In this document: positions 25,318-34,545 of the stretch, piece by piece
How the letters are laid out: the number at the start of each line of letters is the position of its first letter
How positions within the stretch are numbered: position 1 is the first letter of the stretch
Origin: JADFRG01 sp036986135
GTDB taxonomy: Bacteria > Chloroflexota > Anaerolineae > Anaerolineales > E44-bin32
Reading direction: 5' to 3'
NCBI GenBank assembly: GCA_036986135.1
Contig: BTQZ01000001.1
Coordinates: forward strand, 186,001-250,000
DNA length: 64,000 nucleotides
Notes under the pieces: model-generated
The model's database searches: none
The model's input: only the letters and a program-made list of their open reading frames with translations
What the model was told of the DNA's origin: nothing
Translations under genes and position numbers: made by a program

Positions 25318-26826
25318 ATGACATCCTTCTTTTCCCGCCTCACCGACCGCGCCCAGGCGGCAGATTCGCTGCTGTGCGTGGGGCTCGATCCGCATCCTGA
25401 GTTGTTGGGGGATCCTTCCGCGGCGGCCGCGCGCGACTTCTGCCTCAAGCTCATCGAGGCCACTGCTGATTTCGCCTGCGCATTCAAGCCCAACAGCGCC
25501 TTCTTCGAAGTCTTTGGTGCGCCGGGGTGGGCTGCACTGGGGGATGTGATCGCGAGAGTGCCGGAAGAAATCCCGGTGATCCTGGACGCTAAGCGGGGGG
25601 ATATCGCTTCGACCGCGCGCCAATACGCGCGGGCGGCCTTCGTGTCGCTCGGCGCCGACGCGCTGACCGTGAACCCCTATTTGGGTCATGATGCGGTCGA
25701 GCCATTCATCGAAGATCGAGCTCGCGGGATATTCCTGCTTTGTAAGACCTCCAATCCGGGATCGGATGACTTTCAGTCTCTCGAAGAGGGCGGCGAGGCG
25801 ATCTACCTCCATGTGGCTCGGGCGGCCGAGCAATGGAATAAGAAGGACAACGTGGGCCTGGTCGTCGGCGCAACGGATCCTGTGGCGTTGGCGGCGGTTC
25901 GCTCGGTCGCTCCTCGGCTCTGGATCCTGGCGCCGGGCGTGGGATCGCAGGGGGGGGATCTCGAAGTAGCGCTGCGCTCCGGATTGCGTCCGGACGGGCT
26001 CGGGATGCTGATCGCTGTCTCGCGCGGCATTGCCGCCGCGTCCTCCCCGCGGGAGGAGGCGGCGCGCTTGCGGGAGGCCATCCATCGCGTCCGATCAACG
26101 CATTTAGATTCCAGTGGCGGGAACACAGTCTCAGTGCTTCTCACACCGGCGGCCACCCATCGCGTTCGCCCGACTTATTTGCAGCCCGGCAGCCGCTCGG
26201 CGCCTACCTCGGGGACCCTCAACCAAGAGCAAGCAGCTCTAGCGGATGCAATCCTGGGTGCCGGATGCGCGAGGTTCGGCGATTTCGAACTAAAGTCCGG
26301 CGAGCGCTCGCCGATCTATTTCGATCTTCGCCTGCTGGCGGGGCATCCCAAGCTGCTCTCCCGTGTTGCAGGCGCATATCTTCCTATCCTGCAGCGGCTC
26401 ACTTTCGACCGGCTGGCGGCAGTGCCGTATGCGGGATTGCCGATCGCCACTGCCATCGCGCTGCAATCGGTCCGGCCATTGATCTATCCCCGGAAGGAAG
26501 TGAAAGAGTACGGCACCAAAGCTACTGTCGAGGGCGGTTTTGAACCCGGCGATATTGCAGTATTGATCGACGACCTCACAACAAGCGGGGGCAGCAAGTT
26601 CGAAGCGGTTGATAAACTCACGGCAGCCGGGCTGGAAGTGCGGGACGTGGTCGTATTGATCGACCGACAAGCGGGGGCGAGTGAGGCACTGCTTGCGGCA
26701 GGTCTTAAATTGCACTCGGTGTTCACGCTCCGACAGTTGATCGGGCACTGGACCACTTCAGGTATCCTCAATGAGGGCATGCTGGCAAAACTTGAAGAGT
26801 TCCTCGCTCGAGAGGCCACGGGTTGA
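25318..26826 (+). CDS. pyrFE: Bifunctional OMP decarboxylase / orotate phosphoribosyltransferase (PyrF-PyrE fusion)
   Basis: 502 residues. The N-terminal half (about 1-260) is a type-2 OMP decarboxylase with LCVGLDPHPE, the catalytic DAKRGD and NPYLGHDAVEPF. After a linker of about 45 residues, the C-terminal half is orotate phosphoribosyltransferase with the PRPP motif VLIDDLTTSGGSK. The two activities are the last steps to UMP. The order F-E is the reverse of animal UMP synthase. AGGAG lies 10 bases before ATG 25318 and only 4 before GTG 25312, so I prefer the ATG. It closes the pyrC-B-FE operon; pyrD is separate at 39799. Confidence 0.93.
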   Translation: MTSFFSRLTDRAQAADSLLCVGLDPHPELLGDPSAAAARDFCLKLIEATADFACAFKPNSAFFEVFGAPGWAALGDVIARVPEEIPVILDAKRGDIASTARQYARAAFVSLGADALTVNPYLGHDAVEPFIEDRARGIFLLCKTSNPGSDDFQSLEEGGEAIYLHVARAAEQWNKKDNVGLVVGATDPVALAAVRSVAPRLWILAPGVGSQGGDLEVALRSGLRPDGLGMLIAVSRGIAAASSPREEAARLREAIHRVRSTHLDSSGGNTVSVLLTPAATHRVRPTYLQPGSRSAPTSGTLNQEQAALADAILGAGCARFGDFELKSGERSPIYFDLRLLAGHPKLLSRVAGAYLPILQRLTFDRLAAVPYAGLPIATAIALQSVRPLIYPRKEVKEYGTKATVEGGFEPGDIAVLIDDLTTSGGSKFEAVDKLTAAGLEVRDVVVLIDRQAGASEALLAAGLKLHSVFTLRQLIGHWTTSGILNEGMLAKLEEFLAREATG

Positions 26827-27214
26827 GCTCAGCTCAGGTCGTCAGCCCGCGGCCGGCAACCGCTAGGTTCCAAGCATAATCACGAAATCATCGAGAAGAA
26901 TCGCTGCGTAGATGTGATGATTTAGTGCGATCAAGGCGAGAAATGGCAGGGTCCAACAGGTCAGGGAAGGTCCACCTATTGGCGAACTTGTGAAACTCGT
27001 TTTCTCAGGAACGGATCCTAGCGGCTACTACGTGGCGACCGCCGACATTTAGAGCACGCCATTGAACTCAACGAAGGAAACAACTCTAAAGACTCTCATG
27101 CTCCAACAGCCACGCCGCCTCCACTTTGACTAACACACCCGATCCTGCAGAGCCCGAAGGAACAGATGTTCAGTCTTGAGATAAGAATGTGTTTAGGAGA
27201 TGAAAGGAGATCGT
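26827..27214. other. 388-base stretch without a supported gene
   Basis: No convincing start or domain was found. On the minus strand near 26875-26960 a short hydrophobic-looking frame ends in a stop at about 26870, and on the plus strand a short frame ends at about 27051. Both lack starts and could be decayed gene pieces. The last part holds the ribosome site of the next gene. Confidence 0.4.
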
Positions 27215-27688
27215 ATGTCCAGAAACCTTACTTTGGCATCGCTGGCAGTTGTCTTGTTGGGCGCGTGTGCCACACCGGCCCCCACGCTCCCAGCCACGGA
27301 CCTGCAGCATCCACTCGTCATCCGGGTATTCAAATCGCCCACTTGAGGATGCTGCGGCGGTTGGGTTCAATATATGGAACAGAATGGCTTTACTGTGGCC
27401 GCCGAAGAGGTCCAGGACTTGGCCGCAGTAGAGGCTCGTTATCTAGTCCCTAAAGAACTCCAATCTTGCCACATTGCCATCGTAGATGGCTATATCATTG
27501 AAGGTCACGTGCCCGCGGCAGAGGTCCAGCGAATGTTGGATGAGCGCCCTGACATCATTGGGCTAGCAGTAGTGGGGATGCCTCTGGGTTCACCGGGCAT
27601 GGGTGGTGAGGGTTCTGCATCCGAGCCGTTCGATGTAATCGCCTTTGGTCAGGCTGGCCGAATTGAGGTATTCGCAAGCTATCCTTAG
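27215..27688 (+). CDS. DUF411 metal-binding lipoprotein, candidate selenoprotein (in-frame UGA at codon 44)
   Basis: The frame from ATG 27215 (strong AAAGGAGA site) to TAG 27688 encodes 157 residues with one interruption, TGA at 27344-27346. Everything around it is intact and in one frame: a lipoprotein signal ending LLGAC (Cys18), then a DUF411 domain reading VFKSPT-UGA-GCCGGW, later KELQSCH, VDGYIIEGHVPA and GMPLGSPGM. DUF411 proteins normally have K-x-P-x-CGCC at that place, so the UGA stands for the first cysteine of the motif. selA is present at 44386, so selenocysteine insertion is the simplest reading. A recent nonsense mutation (TGC or TGT to TGA) is the alternative. The family is linked to copper handling; a surface lipoprotein binding metal through Sec/Cys is inferred. 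Confidence 0.82.
27344..27404 (+). promoter_or_regulatory. Candidate bacterial SECIS region downstream of the UGA
   Basis: Seventeen bases after the UGA a small hairpin GTTG-GGTT-CAAT (27360-27371) has a loop starting with GG, as bacterial SECIS loops do. A wider 6-base-pair stem CGGCGG (27355-27360) / CCGCCG (27399-27404) could enclose the region instead. Both were found by eye and neither is strong, so the element is tentative. Confidence 0.35.
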
Positions 27689-27793
27689 TGCTTTGGCGCG
27701 GCGATCCTTGTGCCTCGCGGCATAACCATCAGCAGGAGCCCGCTCCGCTTCGCTCCAATGACGGGCGGGCCTGGCCTGAGTGATGAACCTCGA

Positions 27794-29197
27794 ATGCGAA
27801 CAGTGACAGGCATACCGATCCTGGCGCTCATGGCACTGTCTTTGGCTGCGGCGAGCTGCAGACCCGAAGCGAAGGTGCAGACAGCGCCGAGCGTGCCTCG
27901 AGTAGAGTCGGGAGGCGAGGGGACCTTGAAGCCTGGACCGAAGGTCACCGATTCGCCAGGTCCTCGCGCGACCTCGGCTGAAGCAGGACTCCCTTCCTCT
28001 GGCTTTACCTACCAGCAACCAGATGGCAACCGCCTCGCTGCTGGAAAGGGGCAGTTGCCTGACATCGAGCCTCGGGACCTCGCGCTGGATGGACGACCAT
28101 TGTGGCTGGTCGCGGCGCCTTTGGGAGAGGGAAGCATCTGGGTGGCGATCCTGGATGACGGGCGCGCCGAGGCGTTTCATATCGTCGGGGACACTGTGAA
28201 ACCGATCGCCGTCGAGCCGCCAAGGTTGTCTCCCGGAATGCCTCCCATGCTCGTGGTAGAGGATGGTTCCCCGCGGCTCCTGACAGGTCCAGAGAACGAT
28301 GCATCCATCTTGACTCACGCCGTAAGAATAGCGCCTCCCATTGATTCCTCGGCCTACATAACCGGTGCGGGCGACTTGGCGATTGAGAAGAGTGGAGAAC
28401 GGGTTCGGATCGCGGTGAATGCCTTGCCGGACGCGCGTTTGCTGATGGACGAGTTTGGGCGATTGCTGCTGTTGTCGGACCCGACAACCCGATACGGGCA
28501 TGGCGTGCTTGGAGATGAACTCGAAGCTGGCAGCATCACAATGGTGGAAACTGTGCCGTCGCCACGCGTTTCTCTTCGGCTGGAGATCGAGCCTGAGAAG
28601 GTAATTGAAGGGATTGCCCCCATTTGGGCCGATCTAGATGGAGATGGGGCTCGAGAGATCATCGTTACAGAAAGCGACGCGGATCAGGGAGCTCAGATCG
28701 TCGCCTATGACGAACGGGGGATTCGCGTGGCTGCCGGCCCGGCCATCGGGGCCGGATCTCGATGGCGTCACCAGCTCGCGGTTGCGCCTTTCGGACCGAA
28801 CGGAGAGCTAGAGTTGGCCAGCGTGCTCACTCCGCATATCGGCGGGGTCGTGGAGTTCTACCAGATGCGCGGAGATAGGCTGGAGATCGTGGCCCGAGTA
28901 CCCGGATACAGCTCACATGCCATCGGTTCCCGAAATCTTGACATGGCGATTGCTGGGGATCTAGATGGAGACGGTCGTATCGAGCTGCTGGTGCCAGACC
29001 AGGCGCAGGAAATCCTAGGAGCGATCCGCCGTAATAGCGAAGGGGCTGAGGCAGTGTGGTCGATCCCAATAGGGGGGAAACTGAGCTCAAACCTTGCGGC
29101 AGTGGCTTTCCCAAATGGGGATATGGCTGTCGGCGTAGGTCGCGAGGACGGTGTCCTGAGGCTCTGGCTTCCAACGAATTGGCGTCTGGCTGAGTAG
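27794..29197 (+). CDS. FG-GAP/VCBS-type repeat lipoprotein
   Basis: 467 residues from ATG 27794, where a signal peptide ends in LAAASC. A Pro/Ser-rich linker follows and then a beta-propeller-like part with two calcium-type loops, WADLDGDGAREIIVTE and AGDLDGDGRIELLVPD, characteristic of FG-GAP/VCBS repeats. The protein should be exported and anchored by lipid. It is on the same strand 105 bases after the DUF411 gene. Its ligand is unknown. A longer start at 27710 lacks the export signal at the N-terminus and is less likely. Confidence 0.7.
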   Translation: MRTVTGIPILALMALSLAAASCRPEAKVQTAPSVPRVESGGEGTLKPGPKVTDSPGPRATSAEAGLPSSGFTYQQPDGNRLAAGKGQLPDIEPRDLALDGRPLWLVAAPLGEGSIWVAILDDGRAEAFHIVGDTVKPIAVEPPRLSPGMPPMLVVEDGSPRLLTGPENDASILTHAVRIAPPIDSSAYITGAGDLAIEKSGERVRIAVNALPDARLLMDEFGRLLLLSDPTTRYGHGVLGDELEAGSITMVETVPSPRVSLRLEIEPEKVIEGIAPIWADLDGDGAREIIVTESDADQGAQIVAYDERGIRVAAGPAIGAGSRWRHQLAVAPFGPNGELELASVLTPHIGGVVEFYQMRGDRLEIVARVPGYSSHAIGSRNLDMAIAGDLDGDGRIELLVPDQAQEILGAIRRNSEGAEAVWSIPIGGKLSSNLAAVAFPNGDMAVGVGREDGVLRLWLPTNWRLAE

Positions 29198-29253
29198 AGG
29201 CTAGAGGAATGAGCGGGACGAAATCGGTTAATCTGGGCCTCTGCGCCGGTCTG

Positions 29254-30429
29254 CTACGCGATAAGTTCTTCGATCGGTCGCTCCAAGGTCAAAAGGTCAG
29301 GCTCATGATGGAGCACCTCACCATGCGCCCTGTCCTCCGATCTATGCCACCTCTCCGTTAGTAACACCCTGCCCGTTTCATCGCGGTAGCTGATCGTCAG
29401 CGCTTCGTCATTGAATTCAAGGAAGGCGAATCCGCAGTAGCCCACCTCGGTCCCGTCGACGCTGCCGGAAGACCGTCGATCGTGGGCCACCAGATTTCGA
29501 TCCCGCTTGATTGGTGAATGGATGTCCTCAATGGGCATGCCCCCATGGCCTATACATCGGGCACGGACACGGGGAGCCTTCGGGTGAGCTTGATATTCTC
29601 CATAGGCCGCAAGTCGATGCTCGTGGCCCCAAAACCAGAGCAAATACCTCGGATCATTTCCCAGTTCACTCCCGAATCGCCTGTACTCGAGATCGAAACT
29701 GCTGAAACATTGGTGATGTGACAGCAGAATGATCGGCCTGGAATCGTTCGAGCCCAGAATGTTTTCTTTGAGCCACTGCAGATTGTGTGCATGCAGATGG
29801 ATCCACCACGGAATCAGCTCAAGCACTGGGATCAACCGGGATGAATAACCGCTATCAAGCGCCACGACGCGCCAATGCTCGTTTTCAAGACAAAAGAAGC
29901 TTGCCTCCTGTCCGAAGTGCTTTTTAATGGAATTGAAGTAGGCGTGGCCGCCCGAATACATCTCGTGGTTGCCGTTTAGCGCATAGCTCGGCAAAGCGGT
30001 GATTTCCTCCGTCCGGCGCAAGGAGCCTCTTGGCCAATCATCTTCCCCCACGAAGTATTCGTCGAATTCCTCCTGCTTACCGGTGAAATAGACATCCCCC
30101 AAGTGGATCGTAATATCCGGCTCCAGCTCCTTCATCTCATACCTGACGCGGTAGGCACTAATGGTGCCGCTCCCCCAATCTCCGGCGAGGCCGATCTTGA
30201 CGGAATTCGGCATGACATGAATTCCGGCGCGGGGATTTGACAGGTCGTACTCTGGGAACGGGTGCTTGCCCCTGAGAACCGTCGCGAGGTAGTCGGCCAG
30301 CCATATCAAGAAGGATCCCTTCAAGAGATCGCCCTTGTAGCGGACGTTGTGCGTCAGCTGCAGCGAGCGAGCACAATCGCGGGGCGTCTTGAGCATTTCA
30401 GCCATGCTGCGCTTTTCCTGGATTTCCAT
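29254..30429 (-). CDS. Calcineurin-like metallophosphoesterase
   Basis: 391 residues. The five metallophosphatase blocks can be followed: GLAGDWGSG (replacing GDxHG), HLGDVYFTG (GDxxD-like), LNGNHEMY (GNHE), LLSHHQCFSS and FWGHEHR (GHxH). A region before the domain (residues 1-75) is of unknown function. GGAGGTG lies upstream of ATG 30429. It is probably a cytosolic phosphatase or phosphodiesterase with two metals. The substrate is unknown and no neighbour gives a hint. Confidence 0.82.
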   Translation of the reverse strand: MEIQEKRSMAEMLKTPRDCARSLQLTHNVRYKGDLLKGSFLIWLADYLATVLRGKHPFPEYDLSNPRAGIHVMPNSVKIGLAGDWGSGTISAYRVRYEMKELEPDITIHLGDVYFTGKQEEFDEYFVGEDDWPRGSLRRTEEITALPSYALNGNHEMYSGGHAYFNSIKKHFGQEASFFCLENEHWRVVALDSGYSSRLIPVLELIPWWIHLHAHNLQWLKENILGSNDSRPIILLSHHQCFSSFDLEYRRFGSELGNDPRYLLWFWGHEHRLAAYGEYQAHPKAPRVRARCIGHGGMPIEDIHSPIKRDRNLVAHDRRSSGSVDGTEVGYCGFAFLEFNDEALTISYRDETGRVLLTERWHRSEDRAHGEVLHHEPDLLTLERPIEELIA

Positions 30430-30607
30430 TGGGCCGCTTTCACCTCCGCGCTCATTCTATCCCGGGTTGACAAACGAACGGAAACGTCCAATATCGACAA
30501 GTAGGCCTTCGCTCCTGTTATCTCGATGATGGTAGCATCCCCCGAATGCTAGCCGGTCATGCTCTTTGTTAGTCCAGCCGGTATCTTGAGCAGGAGGAAT
30601 GCATTCA

Positions 30608-31018
30608 ATGTCAGAGCTAAAGACCCAAAAGAACGACGCGAACGTAGAAGGTTTCCTCAACCGCGTGGAAAATGAGAAGCGGCGGGCGGATAGCTTCGTG
30701 GTTCTGGAACTCATGAAGGAGGTCACCGGCGAAGAGCCCGCCATGTGGGGAACCAGCATAGTTGGATTCGGCAGCTATCACTACAAGTACGCCAGCGGCC
30801 GGGAAGGCGACTGGTTCGTAGTTGGTTTCTCCCCGCGCAAGCAAAATATGACGCTGTATTTCATGGATGGCTTCGACAACCACAACGCATTGCTGGGAGA
30901 GTTGGGAAAGCACAAGAGCGGGAAGTCCTGCCTTTACATCAACAAGCTGGAAGACGTTGACCAGGCGGTCTTGAAGGAATTGGTCAGGCAATCCGTCGAG
31001 TCTGTCTCGCGGAAGTAA
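30608..31018 (+). CDS. DUF1801-domain protein
   Basis: 136 residues from ATG 30608, 10 bases after AGGAGG (an in-frame ATG at 30599 is too close to that site). GFGSYHYKYASGREGDWFVVGFSPRKQNMTLY is the DUF1801 core and the C-terminus KSGKSCLYINKLEDVD also fits. Relatives include small cytosolic proteins called iron chaperone-like (YdhG). The function is not established. Confidence 0.8.
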   Translation: MSELKTQKNDANVEGFLNRVENEKRRADSFVVLELMKEVTGEEPAMWGTSIVGFGSYHYKYASGREGDWFVVGFSPRKQNMTLYFMDGFDNHNALLGELGKHKSGKSCLYINKLEDVDQAVLKELVRQSVESVSRK

Positions 31019-31124
31019 TTCGCTCCCGATCCAATAACAGCCGCTAACCTTGACCGGGCGCCGAGCGCGCACTTAGAATTCCGTGTTCTTCGGTGTTGGG
31101 TGATTCCTATTGATCCAAAATACT

Positions 31125-31979
31125 ATGCTGCGTCCCGGCCGCTGGATATTCTTGATGTTCCTGCTTCTGCTCGCAGGATGTGGCTTGTCAGAGGACTCTG
31201 TCGAGCAGTCGCTCGGTGCCGATGACCCGTCGCTCGTAAGTACGCCACAGCCGCAGGTGGAGCAAACCGTCTCGGTTATCTATGCGACGGAAACGGCTAA
31301 TCCGAGCCCGACCCCTTCAGCTACGCCTACCCTACCACCCACGGAGACACCGACCTCCACGCCGGAACCTGTGTACATTGGTGTGTCCGCCCCCACCAAT
31401 TGCAGAGTGGGGCCCGGGGTCAGGTATCAGAAGACCGGCACGCTCCTCATCGAGGCCACCGCCGAGGTCGTTGCCAAAAGCTCAACGCTTAATTTCTGGT
31501 ACATCGCTAACCCGGACCGATCGGGTGAATACTGCTGGCTATGGGGGAAATACGCGAGCATCGAAGGAGACGCGGAGGTGCTTCCGGTCTATACGCCTCC
31601 TCCCAGTCCCACGCCGAGCCCAGCCTTCACCATGAGCCTGGATGGGTTCTTCACGTGTGAGGGAGACGAGTATATAGTCTTCAAGATCCACAATCCGACT
31701 CAAATCACCTACATGACTGCACAGCGGCATCTGATCGACCTCGATACTTCGAAAGATCTCTACGGGCCCGCGCTGGATCGTTATCCCTTTGCGCCCGGTC
31801 CCCGCGATTGTCCTCCGGGGCACGAGAACGAAATCTACCCCGATCGCGTCGCATACATTTATGTGCCCCTTCGCGGCGCGGAGAGCGGGCATGGAGTGCG
31901 TGCGATCATCATGGTTTGCACCGAGGACTACCTGGGGGGAGATTGTTGGGCGAATGCGGCCGACATTAGGATTCCATAG
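31125..31979 (+). CDS. Lipoprotein with Pro/Thr-rich linker and SH3-like domain
   Basis: 284 residues from ATG 31125; a TTG at 31110 would only add five residues. The signal ends in LLLLAGC. A Pro-Thr-Ser linker (PTPSATPTLPPTETPTS) leads to a bacterial SH3-like stretch, CRVGPGVRYQKTGTLLIEA, and then a C-terminal part with six cysteines. Such lipoproteins are exported and bind wall components. No neighbour suggests a partner. Confidence 0.7.
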   Translation: MLRPGRWIFLMFLLLLAGCGLSEDSVEQSLGADDPSLVSTPQPQVEQTVSVIYATETANPSPTPSATPTLPPTETPTSTPEPVYIGVSAPTNCRVGPGVRYQKTGTLLIEATAEVVAKSSTLNFWYIANPDRSGEYCWLWGKYASIEGDAEVLPVYTPPPSPTPSPAFTMSLDGFFTCEGDEYIVFKIHNPTQITYMTAQRHLIDLDTSKDLYGPALDRYPFAPGPRDCPPGHENEIYPDRVAYIYVPLRGAESGHGVRAIIMVCTEDYLGGDCWANAADIRIP

Positions 31980-32191
31980 CCCGGCGCTAAGCGAAATGTA
32001 CCCACAGCCTTTGATATCCCAACAAATCCCCAAAACTGCATCGACTGCTCACTAGGATATGCGGGATTCTTCATTCGTGCGTTCCCCATGCCAAGGTAAG
32101 CCAACACCCGGATCGGATAGGAGCCGGTAGGATAGACTACTAGCGGCTGCTTGCGAATACAATCCAAAGTAGTGAATCTGAGAAGGTTTAC

Positions 32192-33052
32192 ATGACCCAA
32201 GGACCCAGAGCTGTTGAACAAGTGATCGAGCCGCAAATGGTGATTGAAGGCGCCGGTGTGCTGCTGCGCCGCTCTTTCGGGCCCAGCAGGGAAAATCCTT
32301 TCGATCCATTCCTGCTGTTTGACCACTTTGCCTTTAACGATCCGATCGAGGGACCCTTGGTCGGCTTTCCCATGCATCCGCACCGGGGGATCGAGACCGT
32401 TACTTACATGCTGGAAGGCAACACACGCCATCGAGACAGCCTTGGGAATATGGGCGTCATCGGCCCGGGCGATGTGCAGTGGATGACGAGCGGGCGCGGC
32501 ATAATGCATGAGGAGATGCCTAAGCGCGGACCGGAAGGCACGGTTTACGGTTTTCAATTATGGGTCAATCTTCCGGCGGCAGAGAAAATGGGATCGCCAC
32601 GCTACCAAGAGGTGAGCTCGGAGACGATTCCGACCGCAGGGCAGAACGGTGCAAAAGTGCGTGTGGTGGCGGGGAAATATGCCGGCGTGTCGGGACCCGT
32701 TACGGAAATTGCCGCACAGCCACAATATATGGATGTGACGTTGAAGGCAGGAGAGGAATTCTCGCTGCCGGTGCCGGGCGGCCATACCGTCGTTGCCTAT
32801 GTCTTCGAAGGTCGAGGGCTCTTCGGGGATGGCGTGGATGAAATAGTTGAGGCGGTCCGAATGCTCGTATTTGGGGAGGGCGATCGGATCCTGGCTCGAG
32901 CGGCTCCGAACTCCCATGTCCGATTCATGCTCATAGCCGGCGCGCCCTTTGGTGAACCGATTGTGCCCTACGGACCCTTTGTGATGAACACCGAAGATGA
33001 AATCATGCAGGCAGTGACGGACCTGCGAAACGGTACTTTTGTGCGGAATTGA
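32192..33052 (+). CDS. Pirin family protein
   Basis: 286 residues, a bicupin. The N-terminal cupin has the metal motif MHPHRGIETVTYMLEG and the trailing GDVQWMTSGRGIMHEE. The first cupin is complete, so metal binding is likely. Some pirins act as quercetinases, others as transcription cofactors; sequence does not decide. GAAGG precedes the ATG. Confidence 0.9.
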   Translation: MTQGPRAVEQVIEPQMVIEGAGVLLRRSFGPSRENPFDPFLLFDHFAFNDPIEGPLVGFPMHPHRGIETVTYMLEGNTRHRDSLGNMGVIGPGDVQWMTSGRGIMHEEMPKRGPEGTVYGFQLWVNLPAAEKMGSPRYQEVSSETIPTAGQNGAKVRVVAGKYAGVSGPVTEIAAQPQYMDVTLKAGEEFSLPVPGGHTVVAYVFEGRGLFGDGVDEIVEAVRMLVFGEGDRILARAAPNSHVRFMLIAGAPFGEPIVPYGPFVMNTEDEIMQAVTDLRNGTFVRN

Positions 33053-33344
33053 TGACCTAGATCGAATCTCCCTTTAATTCCCAAACTAGCCTTAGCAGCA
33101 AGCTTCTCTAAGCCAGGTCTCCGCGAGATCGGAATCAATTCGTGTGGGCCCACAAGCCCAGTGGCGATGGTCGTCATTGCGCTTGCAGGCAGGGTGGCGA
33201 CCATTGCGACAAGGTATATCCTTTCTTGATGATTGTCCGTGTGAGGCGGGAACCGCCGACTGATGAGATGGCGGCGGCAAAGAACCCTTCGAGGCCGTTC
33301 ACGAGTGTAGATTCGCCAGTGCCTATAAAGTCGGATTGCCTACT

Positions 33345-34436
33345 ATGCGCCTAAGTTGGTCTCCGAATTGGACCAAGGGCTTGATGGCCTTTTCCTTTCT
33401 TGCTCTGGCGTTCGCCCTTGTAGGCGTTTTCGCCTCCTTTGTTGGATATCGTCCCCTCGACTGGCGCAATTACATCCTGGCTGCATCTCAGGTGCTTGAG
33501 GGAGGATCTCCCTATCGTTCGGTGGAATTCTTCGGCCCCCCATGGCTTGCCGTGGCTTTGATCCCCCTCGCACTCATACCCGCCAGTCTGTCCTCTGCCG
33601 CGTGGCTCCTGTTATTGGTTTCAGCCGTGTTTATTTCATCTGTCACTTGGACAAAGTTCGATGGCTATCCTTCAAAGCCTATAGCGCGGTTGTTGCTTTC
33701 TGCCGCCAGTGTTGCCTCACCGGTCGCGCTTTTTGTCTATATCACTGGCCAGATCACACCGCTCGTGGAGCTCGCGCTCATTTGGCTGGCCATATACACC
33801 ACGAGGGGCGGAAAACGACGGATTATCGTTGTGGCGATCGCCTCTTTCCTAGTTACGTCGAAGCCTCACATCATCGGCTTTCCGATGGTTCTCGTGTTGC
33901 TAGAGGCAATGCGAAAAGGCTTGTGGAGAGTTCCAATCACGTTCCTGGCCACTGTCTTGGTCGCTGGAATTGGAGCCCTGCAGCTCCTTCCTTCCTGGCC
34001 CAGTGAGTGGCTCGCCGCTATCGTAGATGGTAGGTACCTTGGAGGACCTGGATTGGTGGCTCAAGGCTATTATGGACTTCGAGAAGCAGGAGTTCCAGAA
34101 TCCTTGCTTGTTTTGCCCGCGATTTACACGTTCTTCTACTGGAGGCGGCATGGCTTGACCGCCGCGACCATTGCGCTGTCCCTTGCGAGTGGACTTATAC
34201 TGATTCCGTATGCCCGAACGTACGACTATATTATTTTGTGGCCTTCTATCATCACGGCCTCGGGTCTGTGGCTGCAAAAAAGCCACCGAGTGATTCAGTT
34301 CGCGCCTATAGTAGTTTTCATGCTGCTCCCCCTATCAAGCCTCGCATTACTGCTACCCGTCCTGACCATGGGTTTTCTCTTATTGCGCGTGTCGTTCGAT
34401 AGGCGACCCACTGCCCTTTCTGTGAATTCCAGCTGA
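33345..34436 (+). CDS. Polytopic glycosyltransferase-like membrane protein (GT87/DUF2029 type)
   Basis: 363 residues from ATG 33345 with about nine to ten membrane segments. Residues near the start, LDWRNYILAASQVLEGGSPY, match the D-x-x-xY pattern of polyprenol-phosphate-mannose-type GT87 enzymes; the aspartate would be catalytic. It probably transfers a sugar to an extracellular acceptor. The distant similarity makes the family call tentative. Confidence 0.6.
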   Translation: MRLSWSPNWTKGLMAFSFLALAFALVGVFASFVGYRPLDWRNYILAASQVLEGGSPYRSVEFFGPPWLAVALIPLALIPASLSSAAWLLLLVSAVFISSVTWTKFDGYPSKPIARLLLSAASVASPVALFVYITGQITPLVELALIWLAIYTTRGGKRRIIVVAIASFLVTSKPHIIGFPMVLVLLEAMRKGLWRVPITFLATVLVAGIGALQLLPSWPSEWLAAIVDGRYLGGPGLVAQGYYGLREAGVPESLLVLPAIYTFFYWRRHGLTAATIALSLASGLILIPYARTYDYIILWPSIITASGLWLQKSHRVIQFAPIVVFMLLPLSSLALLLPVLTMGFLLLRVSFDRRPTALSVNSS

Positions 34437-34545
34437 GAGGAGCGCCTGGTGGCATCTGATGTAGTTTTGGGCCTGCGCTTGCGAGCTCGCGTGAGTTCCT
34501 TCTGCGAGATGATTGCGATGCGCGCCCTTTCGATCTAGCGACAAG

